This document shows positions 25,234 to 33,321 of a stretch of 36,801 nucleotides of DNA, one piece after another. This stretch comes from Salegentibacter sp. R32. Lineage in GTDB: Bacteria > Bacteroidota > Bacteroidia > Flavobacteriales > Flavobacteriaceae. Position numbers and translations under genes: made by a program. The notes under the pieces are model-generated. The model saw only the letters and a list, made by a program, of their open reading frames with translations. It made no database searches and had not been told where the DNA came from. Each line of letters begins with the position of its first letter. Within the stretch, counting starts at the first letter, position 1. The stretch covers positions 1 to 36,801 of the forward strand of contig NZ_RXOM01000030.1 in assembly GCF_008692195.1 (NCBI RefSeq). Direction: 5' to 3'.

Positions 25234-27720
25234 ATGAAAAAACTCATTCTGCTATTTTTACTCATTACATTTCAATTTACCAACGCACAAACTCCAGAAA
25301 AACTCAATAGTTCAGAGATTTTTGAAAACATACAAAAACTGAATTTCCTAGGTTCGGTTTTATATTTTGCAGCACATCCCGATGATGAAAACACCCGCCT
25401 TATTTCTTATTTTTCCAATAAAGTCCACGCAAGAACGGCTTACCTTTCGTTAACCCGTGGAGATGGCGGCCAAAACCTAATTGGCCCAGAAATTAGAGAG
25501 CTACTCGGCGTCATTAGAACTGAAGAATTATTGGCCGCACGTAGAATTGATGGTGGTGAACAATTTTTCACGAGAGCCAATGATTTTGGTTATTCCAAAA
25601 CCCCAAAAGAAACCTTAGAAATCTGGAATGAAAAAGAAGTGATGCGCGATGTCATTAAAACCATTCGTAAATTTCAGCCCGATGTAATTATCAATCGGTT
25701 TGACCATCGTACACCAGGAACCACGCACGGTCATCACACGTCTTCAGCAATGTTAAGCGTAGAAGCTTTCGATAAAGCTGCCAATAAGAATGCCTATCCC
25801 GACCAATTAGAAAATATAGATACTTGGCAACCCAAACGACTTTTCTTCAACACTTCTTGGTGGTTTTACGGAAGTCAGGAAAAATTTGAAGAAGCTGATA
25901 AATCTAACTTCTTAACTTACGATATCGGAACGTATTATCCCGTAAAAGGAATTTCAAATTCTGAAATTGCCTCGCTTAGTAGAAGTCAGCATAAATCACA
26001 AGGTTTTGGGAATACTTCCGAACGTGGAAAATCAACAGAATATATTGAACTAATTAAAGGTTCTTACCCAGAAAACGGTGATATTTTTGAAGGCATTAAC
26101 ACCACTTGGTCACGTATAAAAGGCGGAAAGAAAATCGGAAAGATTTTAGCAGAAGTGGAAGAAAACTATGATTTTGAACATCCGTCCAAAAGTCTTCCAC
26201 AATTGATGGAGGCGTACGAATTGATTCAAGATTTGGACAATCAACATTGGAAAACCATTAAAACTAAAGAAATTTCAGAAATTATTACCGCTTGTGCCGG
26301 TTTGTATTTAGAAGCCAATACTTCTACCGAATTTGCTACTAAAAATTCTTCCATTGAAATTAATTTAGAAGCTACGAATAGAAGTTCAGCAACTATTCAA
26401 TTAGAGAAAATTTCCTTCAGCAATATGAATGAGGAAATTCAAATCAATTTAACATTAACCAACAACGAGCCTTTTTATAAAAATATTTCTGCTGAAATCC
26501 CTAACAATATCAATTACACCAATCCTTATTGGTTAAACAAACCGAGTAGTTTGGGAATGTACACCGTGGAAGATAAATCACTCATCGGTTTACCGGAAAC
26601 TCCGGCTCCTATTCAAGCTGAATTTACGTTGAAGATTGATGGAAAAAACATTAGTTTTAATAGAGATTTGGTTTACAAAACTAACGATCCTGTAAAAGGG
26701 GAAGTTTTTAAACCTTTTGCCATCGTACCAGAAGTTTCGGTCGCTTTAGAAAATTCAACCTTAATTTTTAAAGACAATCAAGCTAAGCAAGTAAACGTAA
26801 AAGTTACCGCTTACAAAGAAGATTTAAAAGGAAATCTTTCCTTGAATATTCCCGAAAATTGGCAAGTAAGTCCGAAAGACTTTGCAGTAGAATTTAAGCA
26901 AAAAGGAGCTTCCCAAACCTTTTCCTTTACACTCACGCCACCAGAAAATGACGATGAAGCATTTGTTAATCCGGTTTTCACCGATGGAAATGAGACTTTC
27001 ACACAAGAAGTAAATGTGATTAATTACGACCATATTCCACAGCAAACCGTAATGCTTCCGGCAAAAACGAAAGTGATTAAACTGAATATTCAGAAAAAAG
27101 GAAATAATATTGCTTACATTCAAGGTGCCGGCGATGTAGTCCCTGAAAGTTTACGGGCGATTGGTTATCATGTGGAAGTGATGGAAGCTTCTGAAATCAC
27201 TTCAGCAAAACTTCAACTTTTTGATGCTGTCGTGATTGGAATCCGTGCTTATAACACGCAACAAGATTTGGTTTACAAACAACCAATTTTGTTTGATTAT
27301 GTAGAAAACGGCGGAACGATGGTCGTACAATACAATACCACCCGCGGACTTAAAACCCATAATCTGGCTCCGTACTCACTTCACGTTTCCAGAGACCGGG
27401 TAACTGACGAATTTTCTAAGGTGAATTTTTTAGCTGAAGACCATTCTGTTTTAAATTCACCAAACCAAATCACCCACAAAGATTTTGAAGGTTGGGTACA
27501 AGAACGCGGTCTTTATTTTCCTGATGAATGGAGCGATGAGTTTACGCCTATTTTAGGAATGAAAGATGAAGGCGAACAAGAACTAAAAGGAAGTCTACTG
27601 GTTACTGAATACGGAAAAGGACATTACGTTTATACCGGTCTGAGCTTTTTTAGAGAGTTTCCTGCCGGCGTTTCTGGAGCTTATAAATTGTTTGCCAATA
27701 TTTTATCCCTCGGAAAATAA
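25234..27720 (+). CDS. Large secreted PIG-L (LmbE-like) zinc deacetylase with C-terminal GATase-like domain
   Basis: PIG-L enzymes remove N-acetyl groups from glycans or glycolipids using zinc. The ATG at 25234 gives 828 residues with a clear Sec signal (MKKLILLFLLITFQFTNAQ), so it acts in the periplasm or outside. A GTG 48 bases upstream is open but would bury the signal. The PIG-L domain (~40-270) has zinc ligands in 'AAHPDDEN' (His48, Asp51) and 'THGHHTSS' (His165-His168 region). A beta-rich middle (~370-590) is followed by a Rossmann-like glutaminase/ThuA-type domain at ~620-828 ('IAYIQGAGDVVPESLRAIGYHVEVM', 'GHYVYTGLSFFREFPAG'). Its stop overlaps the start of a 36-residue membrane peptide, and a sodium:solute symporter and a sugar-type dehydrogenase follow, suggesting release and uptake of a sugar-like compound. 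The substrate is unknown. Confidence 0.85.
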   Translation: MKKLILLFLLITFQFTNAQTPEKLNSSEIFENIQKLNFLGSVLYFAAHPDDENTRLISYFSNKVHARTAYLSLTRGDGGQNLIGPEIRELLGVIRTEELLAARRIDGGEQFFTRANDFGYSKTPKETLEIWNEKEVMRDVIKTIRKFQPDVIINRFDHRTPGTTHGHHTSSAMLSVEAFDKAANKNAYPDQLENIDTWQPKRLFFNTSWWFYGSQEKFEEADKSNFLTYDIGTYYPVKGISNSEIASLSRSQHKSQGFGNTSERGKSTEYIELIKGSYPENGDIFEGINTTWSRIKGGKKIGKILAEVEENYDFEHPSKSLPQLMEAYELIQDLDNQHWKTIKTKEISEIITACAGLYLEANTSTEFATKNSSIEINLEATNRSSATIQLEKISFSNMNEEIQINLTLTNNEPFYKNISAEIPNNINYTNPYWLNKPSSLGMYTVEDKSLIGLPETPAPIQAEFTLKIDGKNISFNRDLVYKTNDPVKGEVFKPFAIVPEVSVALENSTLIFKDNQAKQVNVKVTAYKEDLKGNLSLNIPENWQVSPKDFAVEFKQKGASQTFSFTLTPPENDDEAFVNPVFTDGNETFTQEVNVINYDHIPQQTVMLPAKTKVIKLNIQKKGNNIAYIQGAGDVVPESLRAIGYHVEVMEASEITSAKLQLFDAVVIGIRAYNTQQDLVYKQPILFDYVENGGTMVVQYNTTRGLKTHNLAPYSLHVSRDRVTDEFSKVNFLAEDHSVLNSPNQITHKDFEGWVQERGLYFPDEWSDEFTPILGMKDEGEQELKGSLLVTEYGKGHYVYTGLSFFREFPAGVSGAYKLFANILSLGK

Positions 27721-27830
27721 TGCAAGAAAAACCCGAAAAATATCACTGGAAAAAATCCTATACTTGGTTATTGCTCGCCAATGCTATTTACGTGGTTTTA
27801 TTTTATATATTTATGAATCTTTTTTTGTGA
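27720..27830 (+). CDS. 36-residue membrane peptide linked to the symporter operon
   Basis: The ATG overlaps the last base of the PIG-L stop codon (TAATG) and the frame ends with TGA at 27828-27830, three bases before the MntA start. The peptide begins MQEKPEKYHWKKSYTWLLLA, has a polar, basic N-terminus and one hydrophobic span to its end (AIYVVLFYIFMNLFL). Tight coupling, the basic-then-hydrophobic design, and my memory of similar peptides directly before sodium:solute symporters in Flavobacteriia suggest a small accessory subunit of the transporter. It is a short frame, so database support is needed. Confidence 0.65.
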   Translation: MQEKPEKYHWKKSYTWLLLANAIYVVLFYIFMNLFL

Positions 27831-27833
27831 AAA

Positions 27834-28133
27834 ATGAAATTAATAGAGCAACATATTGAAAGTTTACAAGAACTATGTAAGCGACATTACGTAGAAAAAA
27901 TGTATTTGTTCGGTTCTGCTCTTAATCAAAATTTCAATGCTAGCAGTGATATTGACTTTCTAGTAAAATTTCAAAAAATTGATTTGGCCCAATATTTCAA
28001 TAACTATATGGATTTGAAAGATGATTTAAAAAAATTATTGGGTCGTGAGATTGACTTGGTTGAAGAACAATCATTAAGAAATCCTATCCTTATTAATTCC
28101 ATTAATCAGCATAAACAATTGATTTATGGATGA
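27834..28133 (+). CDS. mntA: MntA-like minimal nucleotidyltransferase antitoxin
   Basis: This 99-residue protein has the nucleotidyltransferase core: 'YLFGSALNQNFNASSDIDFLV' with Gly27-Ser28 and the metal-binding Asp39/Asp41, and a third acidic residue at Asp74 ('REIDLVEE'). In characterised HepT/MntA pairs the antitoxin transfers AMP groups to a tyrosine of the HEPN toxin and so silences it. Its gene overlaps hepT by 8 bases. It sits 3 bases after the 36-residue peptide and so lies inside the PIG-L/symporter operon. It could also be a member of an uncharacterised nucleotidyltransferase/HEPN pair; the catalytic residues are intact. Confidence 0.88.
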   Translation: MKLIEQHIESLQELCKRHYVEKMYLFGSALNQNFNASSDIDFLVKFQKIDLAQYFNNYMDLKDDLKKLLGREIDLVEEQSLRNPILINSINQHKQLIYG

Positions 28134-28479
28134 AAAAATCCTGAAATGGCTTTATGACATAAAAATCGCTATTGAAGAAGTTAACGGATATTTTGAAGGT
28201 TCCGATAAAGACTTTTTTCAGTACAGAAAAAACATCATGCTTAAACGTGCGGTAGAAAGGAATCTTGAAATTATTGGAGAAGCCGTAAATAGGATTCTAA
28301 AAGAAGATAATTCTTATCAAACAAAGATTACTAATGCAAAAGCAATTATAGGTTTAAGAAATCATATTATTCACGCCTATGATAATATTTCAGATGAAAA
28401 TATTTGGTCTATTCTCATCAATCACCTTCCTTTACTTCAATCTGATGTAAATCAACTTATCGAACAAAACAACTTATAA
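28126..28479 (+). CDS. hepT: HepT-like HEPN-domain toxin ribonuclease
   Basis: This 117-residue, all-helical HEPN protein has the RNase motif RX4HXY intact: Arg78, His83 and Tyr85 in 'LRNHIIHAYD'. In studied systems Arg and His cut RNA or tRNA and Tyr is the residue modified by the MntA antitoxin. 'AVERNLEIIGEAVNRILKE' is the other conserved helix. It starts within the mntA end (8-base overlap), the typical arrangement of this type VII toxin-antitoxin pair. Its TAA stop is directly followed by the ATG of the symporter gene with no spacer, so toxin, antitoxin and transporter probably share one mRNA. Confidence 0.88.
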   Translation: MDEKILKWLYDIKIAIEEVNGYFEGSDKDFFQYRKNIMLKRAVERNLEIIGEAVNRILKEDNSYQTKITNAKAIIGLRNHIIHAYDNISDENIWSILINHLPLLQSDVNQLIEQNNL

Positions 28480-30162
28480 ATGCACACCTTAGATATTATT
28501 GTTTTAGTAGCTACGCTCGCATTTATAGTCATTTTTGGTTATTACCAAACCCGCGGAAGTAAAAACGTAAGCGATTTTTTAAAAGGTGGTAACGAAGCCA
28601 AGTGGTGGACGGTTGGTTTATCTGTAATGGCTACGCAAGCCAGCGCGATTACCTTTCTTTCTGCACCCGGTCAGGCTTTTCACAGCGGGATGGGCTTTGT
28701 GCAATTTTATTTAGGTGTTCCTATTGCAATGGTGGTAATTTGTATGGTTTTTATTCCTATTTATCATCGTTTAAAAGTTTATACGGCTTATGAATATTTA
28801 GAAAGTCGTTTCGATTTAAAAACCAGAACTTTAACAGCTTTACTATTTTTAATTCAACGTGGTTTGGCAGCCGGGATCACCATTTTTGCACCTTCCATTA
28901 TTCTTTCAGCGGTTTTGGGTTGGGATTTACTCACCTTAAATATTCTTATCGGAAGTTTAGTCGTGATTTACACCGTTTCCGGCGGAACGAAAGCCGTAAG
29001 CGTCACCCAAAAACAACAAATGGGAGTTATTTTTCTTGGATTAATTATCGCCTTTGCACTCATCGTTAGTAACCTTCCGCAGGATATTACTTTTTCTAAT
29101 GCTTTGGAAATTGCTGCTGCCAATGAAAAACTCAATGTACTCGATTTTTCCTTTGATTGGCAAAACCGTTATACCTTCTGGAGTGGACTCATCGGCGGGA
29201 CTTTTCTCGCCCTCTCCTATTTTGGAACCGATCAAAGTCAAGTGCAACGTTATCTTTCGGCAAGTTCGTTGAAGCAAAGTCAGATGGGGCTTATTTTTAA
29301 CGGATTCCTAAAAGTTCCGATGCAATTTTTCATCTTGCTAATTGGTGTGATGGTGTTTGTGTTTTATCAATTTAATGCCTCTCCACTCAATTTTAATCCG
29401 GCCGCTGAAGAAGAAGTATTAAAATCTGAATATGCCGGAAAGTATCAACAACTTCAGCAACAATTAGAAAGCAATCGAAAAGAAAAAGCGCAACTCAGTT
29501 ACGAGTTAGTGAGTACAGAAGATAAAGCTCCGATTCAAGCAGAAATTCAAAACTTCAACAAAAAAGAAGTAGAGTTAAGAAAACAAGGGGCAAGTCTCAT
29601 TGAAAAAACAAATGAAGAACTAGAAACCAACGATAAAGATTATGTGTTTATTCATTTTATTCTTAACAACTTACCCAAAGGTTTAATTGGATTATTATTA
29701 GCCGTAATTCTTTCCGCAGCGATGTCTTCCACCGCTTCCGAGTTGAATTCGTTGGCTTCCACTACCACGATGGATTTATATAAACGAAATGTTTCTTCAG
29801 AAAAAAACGATAAACATTTTTTAAATGCTTCCCGTCTTTTCACCTTAATGTGGGGAATTTTCGCTGTGATTATCGCCTGTACGGCAGATTTATTTGATAA
29901 TCTCATTCAGCTCGTCAATATTATCGGTTCTATTTTTTATGGAAATGTACTTGGAATTTTCTTACTCGCATTTTTTATCAAATTTGTAAGAAGCAACTCC
30001 ACGTTTATTGCGGCAATCATGACGCAAATCATCGTTATTATTGGATGGTGGTTCGATTGGATGCCGTATTTGTGGTTGAATATGTTTGGTTGTGCCCTTG
30101 TCATGTCGATTGCTATTTTAATTGAAGTGATGTCAAATTCAAAAAATTATGCAGAAAACTAA
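28480..30162 (+). CDS. Sodium:solute symporter (SSS/SLC5 family)
   Basis: This 560-residue inner-membrane transporter uses the sodium gradient to import a small organic solute. The LeuT-type core is recognisable: 'WWTVGLSVMATQASAITFLSAPGQAF' (~44-69), 'YTAYEYLESRFDLKTRTL' and 'VYTVSGGTKAVSVTQKQQM'. 'GGTFLALSYFGTDQSQVQRYL' is followed later by 'LSAAMSSTASELNSLASTTTMDLYKR', where SSS sodium-site small residues lie. Between ~302 and 387 there is a long polar insertion, predicted coiled coil ('QQLQQQLESNRKEKAQL'), in a loop. It overlaps the Gfo/Idh gene by 14 bases. With the PIG-L deacetylase and dehydrogenase it suggests import and oxidation of a sugar or sugar derivative; the solute is not identifiable. 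Confidence 0.92.
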   Translation: MHTLDIIVLVATLAFIVIFGYYQTRGSKNVSDFLKGGNEAKWWTVGLSVMATQASAITFLSAPGQAFHSGMGFVQFYLGVPIAMVVICMVFIPIYHRLKVYTAYEYLESRFDLKTRTLTALLFLIQRGLAAGITIFAPSIILSAVLGWDLLTLNILIGSLVVIYTVSGGTKAVSVTQKQQMGVIFLGLIIAFALIVSNLPQDITFSNALEIAAANEKLNVLDFSFDWQNRYTFWSGLIGGTFLALSYFGTDQSQVQRYLSASSLKQSQMGLIFNGFLKVPMQFFILLIGVMVFVFYQFNASPLNFNPAAEEEVLKSEYAGKYQQLQQQLESNRKEKAQLSYELVSTEDKAPIQAEIQNFNKKEVELRKQGASLIEKTNEELETNDKDYVFIHFILNNLPKGLIGLLLAVILSAAMSSTASELNSLASTTTMDLYKRNVSSEKNDKHFLNASRLFTLMWGIFAVIIACTADLFDNLIQLVNIIGSIFYGNVLGIFLLAFFIKFVRSNSTFIAAIMTQIIVIIGWWFDWMPYLWLNMFGCALVMSIAILIEVMSNSKNYAEN

Positions 30163-31129
30163 TTATAACTGGGGAATTATAGGGTTAGGCAAAATCGCTA
30201 GAAAATTTGCAATCGATTTGCAAAGTGTAGAGGGTGCCACTTTAAAAGCAGTTGCTAGCCGGTCGCTGCAAAAAGCGGAAGAATTTGCTGAAGATTTTCA
30301 TGCCGAAAATTACTACGGCAGTTATACTGAATTAATCAATTCTCCAGATGTGGATGTAATTTACATTGCAACACCTCATGTTTTTCATAAAGAACTGACT
30401 ATTGAATGTTTAAAAGCTAAAAAAGCGGTTTTGTGTGAAAAAGCCTTCGGAATGAATAAAACTGAAGTAGAAGAAATGATTGCTACTGCAAAAGCTGAAA
30501 ATATTTTTCTAATGGAAGCTTTGTGGACGCATTTCGTTCCGCATTATCAATATGTTTTGAAACTTATAAAGCAGAAGAAATATGGTGAGATAAAATCCTT
30601 ATTTGCAGATTTTGGCTTTGAAGCTCCGTACGATTTAGAGAAGCGATTATTCAATAAAAATTTAGGTGGCGGAAGTTTATTGGATATTGGTATTTATCCC
30701 GTTTTTGCAGCAATGACTTTGATTGGAATGCCTAATAAAATTGAAGCTTCCGCAAAAATGAGTGAAACTGAAATTGACGAAGAATGTTTTATGAAATTTC
30801 ACTATAAAAATGGAATCACAGCTAATTTAAAAAGTACACTCGTAAAAAAAACACCCACTGAATGCATTATTGAATTGGAAGAAGCAACTATAAAACTTAC
30901 CAGTCGATTTCACGAACCCCCAAGTTCGGTGGAAATTATGCCTAGAAACGGAGAAAAAGAAATTATTGAGTTTCCTGTAAAAACTCTAGGTTATAATTAT
31001 GAAGCTGCTCACGTTCAGGAAATGCTATCTCAAAATAGAAAAGAAAGTACCATCATGACTTTCGAAAAAAGCTTGAACCTCATTTCTTTATTGGATAAAA
31101 TTAGAAACAAAATTGGGTTGAGTTATTAA
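30149..31129 (+). CDS. Gfo/Idh/MocA family NAD(P)-dependent oxidoreductase
   Basis: This 326-residue cytosolic dehydrogenase has the family's usual length. The N-terminal Rossmann fold 'NWGIIGLGKIARKFAIDLQ' (GxGxIA at ~11-16) precedes the signature 'VDVIYIATPHVFHKE' and 'KAVLCEKAFGMN', where the EK lysine is the conserved catalytic-site residue. The C-terminal beta-sheet domain holds 'GGGSLLDIGIYPVFAA' with Asp and Tyr at the usual active-site positions. It overlaps the symporter by 14 bases and ends the operon; umuC converges 6 bases away. A short palindrome (31121-31135) spans the junction but no strong terminator is present. The substrate is probably a sugar, sugar acid or cyclitol, by family only. 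Confidence 0.92.
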   Translation: MQKTNYNWGIIGLGKIARKFAIDLQSVEGATLKAVASRSLQKAEEFAEDFHAENYYGSYTELINSPDVDVIYIATPHVFHKELTIECLKAKKAVLCEKAFGMNKTEVEEMIATAKAENIFLMEALWTHFVPHYQYVLKLIKQKKYGEIKSLFADFGFEAPYDLEKRLFNKNLGGGSLLDIGIYPVFAAMTLIGMPNKIEASAKMSETEIDEECFMKFHYKNGITANLKSTLVKKTPTECIIELEEATIKLTSRFHEPPSSVEIMPRNGEKEIIEFPVKTLGYNYEAAHVQEMLSQNRKESTIMTFEKSLNLISLLDKIRNKIGLSY

Positions 31130-31135
31130 ATAACT

Positions 31136-32398
31136 TCATTCAATATATAATAATTCTTTCCATTGTGTAGTGTACCTTGGGCTCCGTTCTTCTTTAATTA
31201 ATTCCCATTCATTAATTTGCCGGGCATCCATTAAAGCTGGTGCCAGCGTGGTTTTTCCAAATTTCTGATTAATGCGGTCAAAAGCTTCCATGAGACCGGC
31301 TTTCTCATTAATTGATGCAAACAAATTGGTTTGCACATATTCTTTGGGAATAATTCCGCTTAAACAAACACCCACTTTCTTATAGCGATAACCCGGTTTA
31401 AAAATTTGATGCAAAGCTTTTTTTCCTTCCGCATTTAAAATGAAGGTATTATTGGTAGGGACTTCCATAGTCACCGTAATACTATTGTAATATTGATGAT
31501 CACGTTCACTATGATAATTGGTCTCTAAAAAAATTTTCAGATACTTCGCACAACAATCCTGACTCCGCAAAACTTCACTCACTTCATTAATATAGTAGGA
31601 ACAAGCTTCTTCGATGAGCGACAATTTTGTTAACTTTTTCCCGAACGACTTTGCTGTTCCTATCGCTTTCTTGGGTTGAGGTAAACACTCTAAAGGCAAA
31701 CAATTTTCACCTTGCAGTTCCCGCCAAATACGCTCCCCTACTACGGTCATCTGTTTGCGTACCCAATTTAATGGCATCTGCGTAAAATTAAAAGCTGAAT
31801 AGTTTCCGGTGTCTTGAATACGTTTCGCATGTTTTCTACCCACTCCCCAAACGTCTTTAATTTTTGCCCATTTCAAGGTATTAATCCTTTTTTCCTCAGA
31901 ATCGATCACAAAAACATGTTCATTGCCTTCTTCTTTTTTCGCTCTTCTATTAGCGAGTTTTGCTAACACTTTCGTAGGTGCAATTCCCACGCCAACCGGC
32001 AGACCCGTATAACGCATAATCCGATCTCGAATAGCTATTCCATAAGCTCGTAAATCTTGATGTTCCATCCCCGAAAGGTCAATAAACTATTCATCAATGC
32101 TGTAAACTTCTACCAAAGGCGAAAATTCTTCCAGAATCCGCATCACCCGATCAGACATTTCGCCATAAAGTGTATAATTAGAAGAAAAAAAAGTGACCCC
32201 ATTCTCAATCAACTGATTTTTAATTTTAAATACCGGTTCAAACATAGGAATATGGGCCAGGGCTTTTGCCTCTTTATTGGCAGCAATCACACAACCATCA
32301 TTATTGCTTAATACCACCACCGGTTTTCCTTTTAAATCAGGACGAAAAACCTGTTCGCATGAAGCATAAAAACTATTACAATCAATCAAAGCAATCAT
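31136..32398 (-). pseudogene. umuC: umuC, Y-family DNA polymerase V catalytic subunit, broken by one in-frame TAG
   Basis: It would be the translesion polymerase of an UmuD'2C complex. From ATG 32398 to the stop at 31136 there are 420 sense-or-stop codons in one unbroken frame, which is the family length, but codon 104 is TAG (32089-32087). The stop falls directly after 'VYSIDE', where the catalytic Asp-Glu pair of Y-family polymerases is followed by Ala-Phe or similar; the frame resumes 'FIDLSG'. All downstream landmarks (GLPVGVGIAPTKVLAKLANR, 'IKDVWGVGRKHAKRI', the little-finger and C-terminal UmuC parts) are intact. A second piece could restart at 32068 but would lack the palm's catalytic residues. 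TAG is a normal stop here (genes ending 22374 and 23869 use it). It could be a recent mutation or a base-call error. Confidence 0.85.
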
Positions 32399-32775
32399 AA
32401 TGAATGAATTGCATATGTAATAACGCCCCATAATTCAAAAGCGTTTGTTCCCTTTTCTTCTCGCTCTCCTGTAATTGGAAATTTCATCACATCAAACACT
32501 CCATCTTTTACCACTAAAGCCATTTTGCCTCTAATAAAATCCAGAGAACGATCAATAATCAGCACATCACCTTTATAAATTCCTAAATTTTCCCAAGCAC
32601 TTCCACCTATACGCACAAAAAAAGTAGCTTCCCTATTTCTCACTAAAACTTCAGATAAATCTATTGTTCGCTCTAAATAATGTGTGGCCGGGCTAGGAAA
32701 CCCGGTTTGCATAGAGACCTCTGCCCGATGTTTGGGTTTTGCTCGTTTTACTTTTCCAAAATCTATTACATCCAT
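32395..32775 (-). CDS. umuD: UmuD-like S24/LexA-family protein, partner of umuC, with divergent active site
   Basis: The 126-residue protein has the '[12 protein letters not shown]' segment (24-35) that contains the self-cleavage site in UmuD (normally Cys/Ala-Gly). It also has the peptidase core '[27 protein letters not shown]'. The catalytic serine appears kept (Ser59, in GGSA rather than the usual GDSM). The partner lysine is less clear: in 'GVFDVMKFP' an ungapped match to E. coli 'GEFTVKKL' puts Met97 where the catalytic Lys lies, with Lys98 next to it. It may therefore be a weakly cleaving or non-cleaving lineage. Its TGA overlaps the umuC ATG by four bases (ATGA), so the two are coupled. 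Confidence 0.82.
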   Translation of the reverse strand: MDVIDFGKVKRAKPKHRAEVSMQTGFPSPATHYLERTIDLSEVLVRNREATFFVRIGGSAWENLGIYKGDVLIIDRSLDFIRGKMALVVKDGVFDVMKFPITGEREEKGTNAFELWGVITYAIHSL

Positions 32776-32779
32776 AATT

Positions 32780-32787
32780 CAAAAATA
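32780..32787 (-). promoter_or_regulatory. -7 box of the umuDC operon, next to the start codon
   Basis: TATTTTTG on the minus strand ends 4 bases before the umuD ATG, so the transcript would have little or no leader. A TTTG lies 15 bases upstream (32806-32803), inside an ATCCT-n7-AGGAT inverted repeat (32795-32811) that could be an operator. No SOS box of a known consensus is recognised. Confidence 0.35.
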
Positions 32788-32919
32788 GGAAATAATCCTA
32801 AACAAAGGATAATTTCCATTTATATATTTATAATTTGATGTTAGATTTTATCATAAGTCATTCGCAATAAGTCAATTAAATTTTTCGTTTATAAAACCTC
32901 ATCAATTAATCTATTAAAA

Positions 32920-33294
32920 TTGAAAATCAAATTTTTAAATTTCATCCTTATCATGAGTTCATTAATTGGATATTTAGAATGGGGAACCCACAATTCTTCA
33001 TTTCTCTTCCAAACTGAATATGAAGTTATTGTTAGTCTATTGAACAACCCAAAGTCAGCAGCACATCCTTTCACTTTAATTCCATTATTAGGTCAACTGC
33101 TGTTACTCATCACTTTATTTCAAAAACAACCCAGTAAAATATTAACTTTCAGCGGAATAATATGCCTAGGGATTCTATTGGGGTTTATGTTTGTCATAAG
33201 TCTGTTCTCACTTAATTATAAAATTTTTATTTCCACCTTACCCTTTTTCATTACTACTCTTTTTATATTTAAAAGCTATAAGCAACCAAAATAA
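32920..33294 (+). CDS. Small multi-pass membrane protein of unknown function
   Basis: This 124-residue protein has four predicted spans (~4-18, ~52-68, ~77-98, ~100-117), separated by short polar loops, with 'GYLEWGTHNSSFLFQTEYEV' between the first two and a basic C-terminal 'KSYKQPK'. The open frame starts at TTG 32920 (MKIKFLNFILIMSSL); an ATG at 32953 would cut into the first span, so the TTG start is preferred. I do not recognise the family. It is divergent from umuD, with 144 bases between, and precedes a VOC protein by 27 bases. Confidence 0.7.
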   Translation: MKIKFLNFILIMSSLIGYLEWGTHNSSFLFQTEYEVIVSLLNNPKSAAHPFTLIPLLGQLLLLITLFQKQPSKILTFSGIICLGILLGFMFVISLFSLNYKIFISTLPFFITTLFIFKSYKQPK

Positions 33295-33321
33295 TTTTTT
33301 CTAACCAATTCGAGAATCATT

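Noticed and set aside
32087-32089. TAG in umuC read as pyrrolysine or recoded
   Set aside because: No pyl genes are present, Flavobacteriia are not known to use pyrrolysine, and TAG is used as a stop by other genes in the window.
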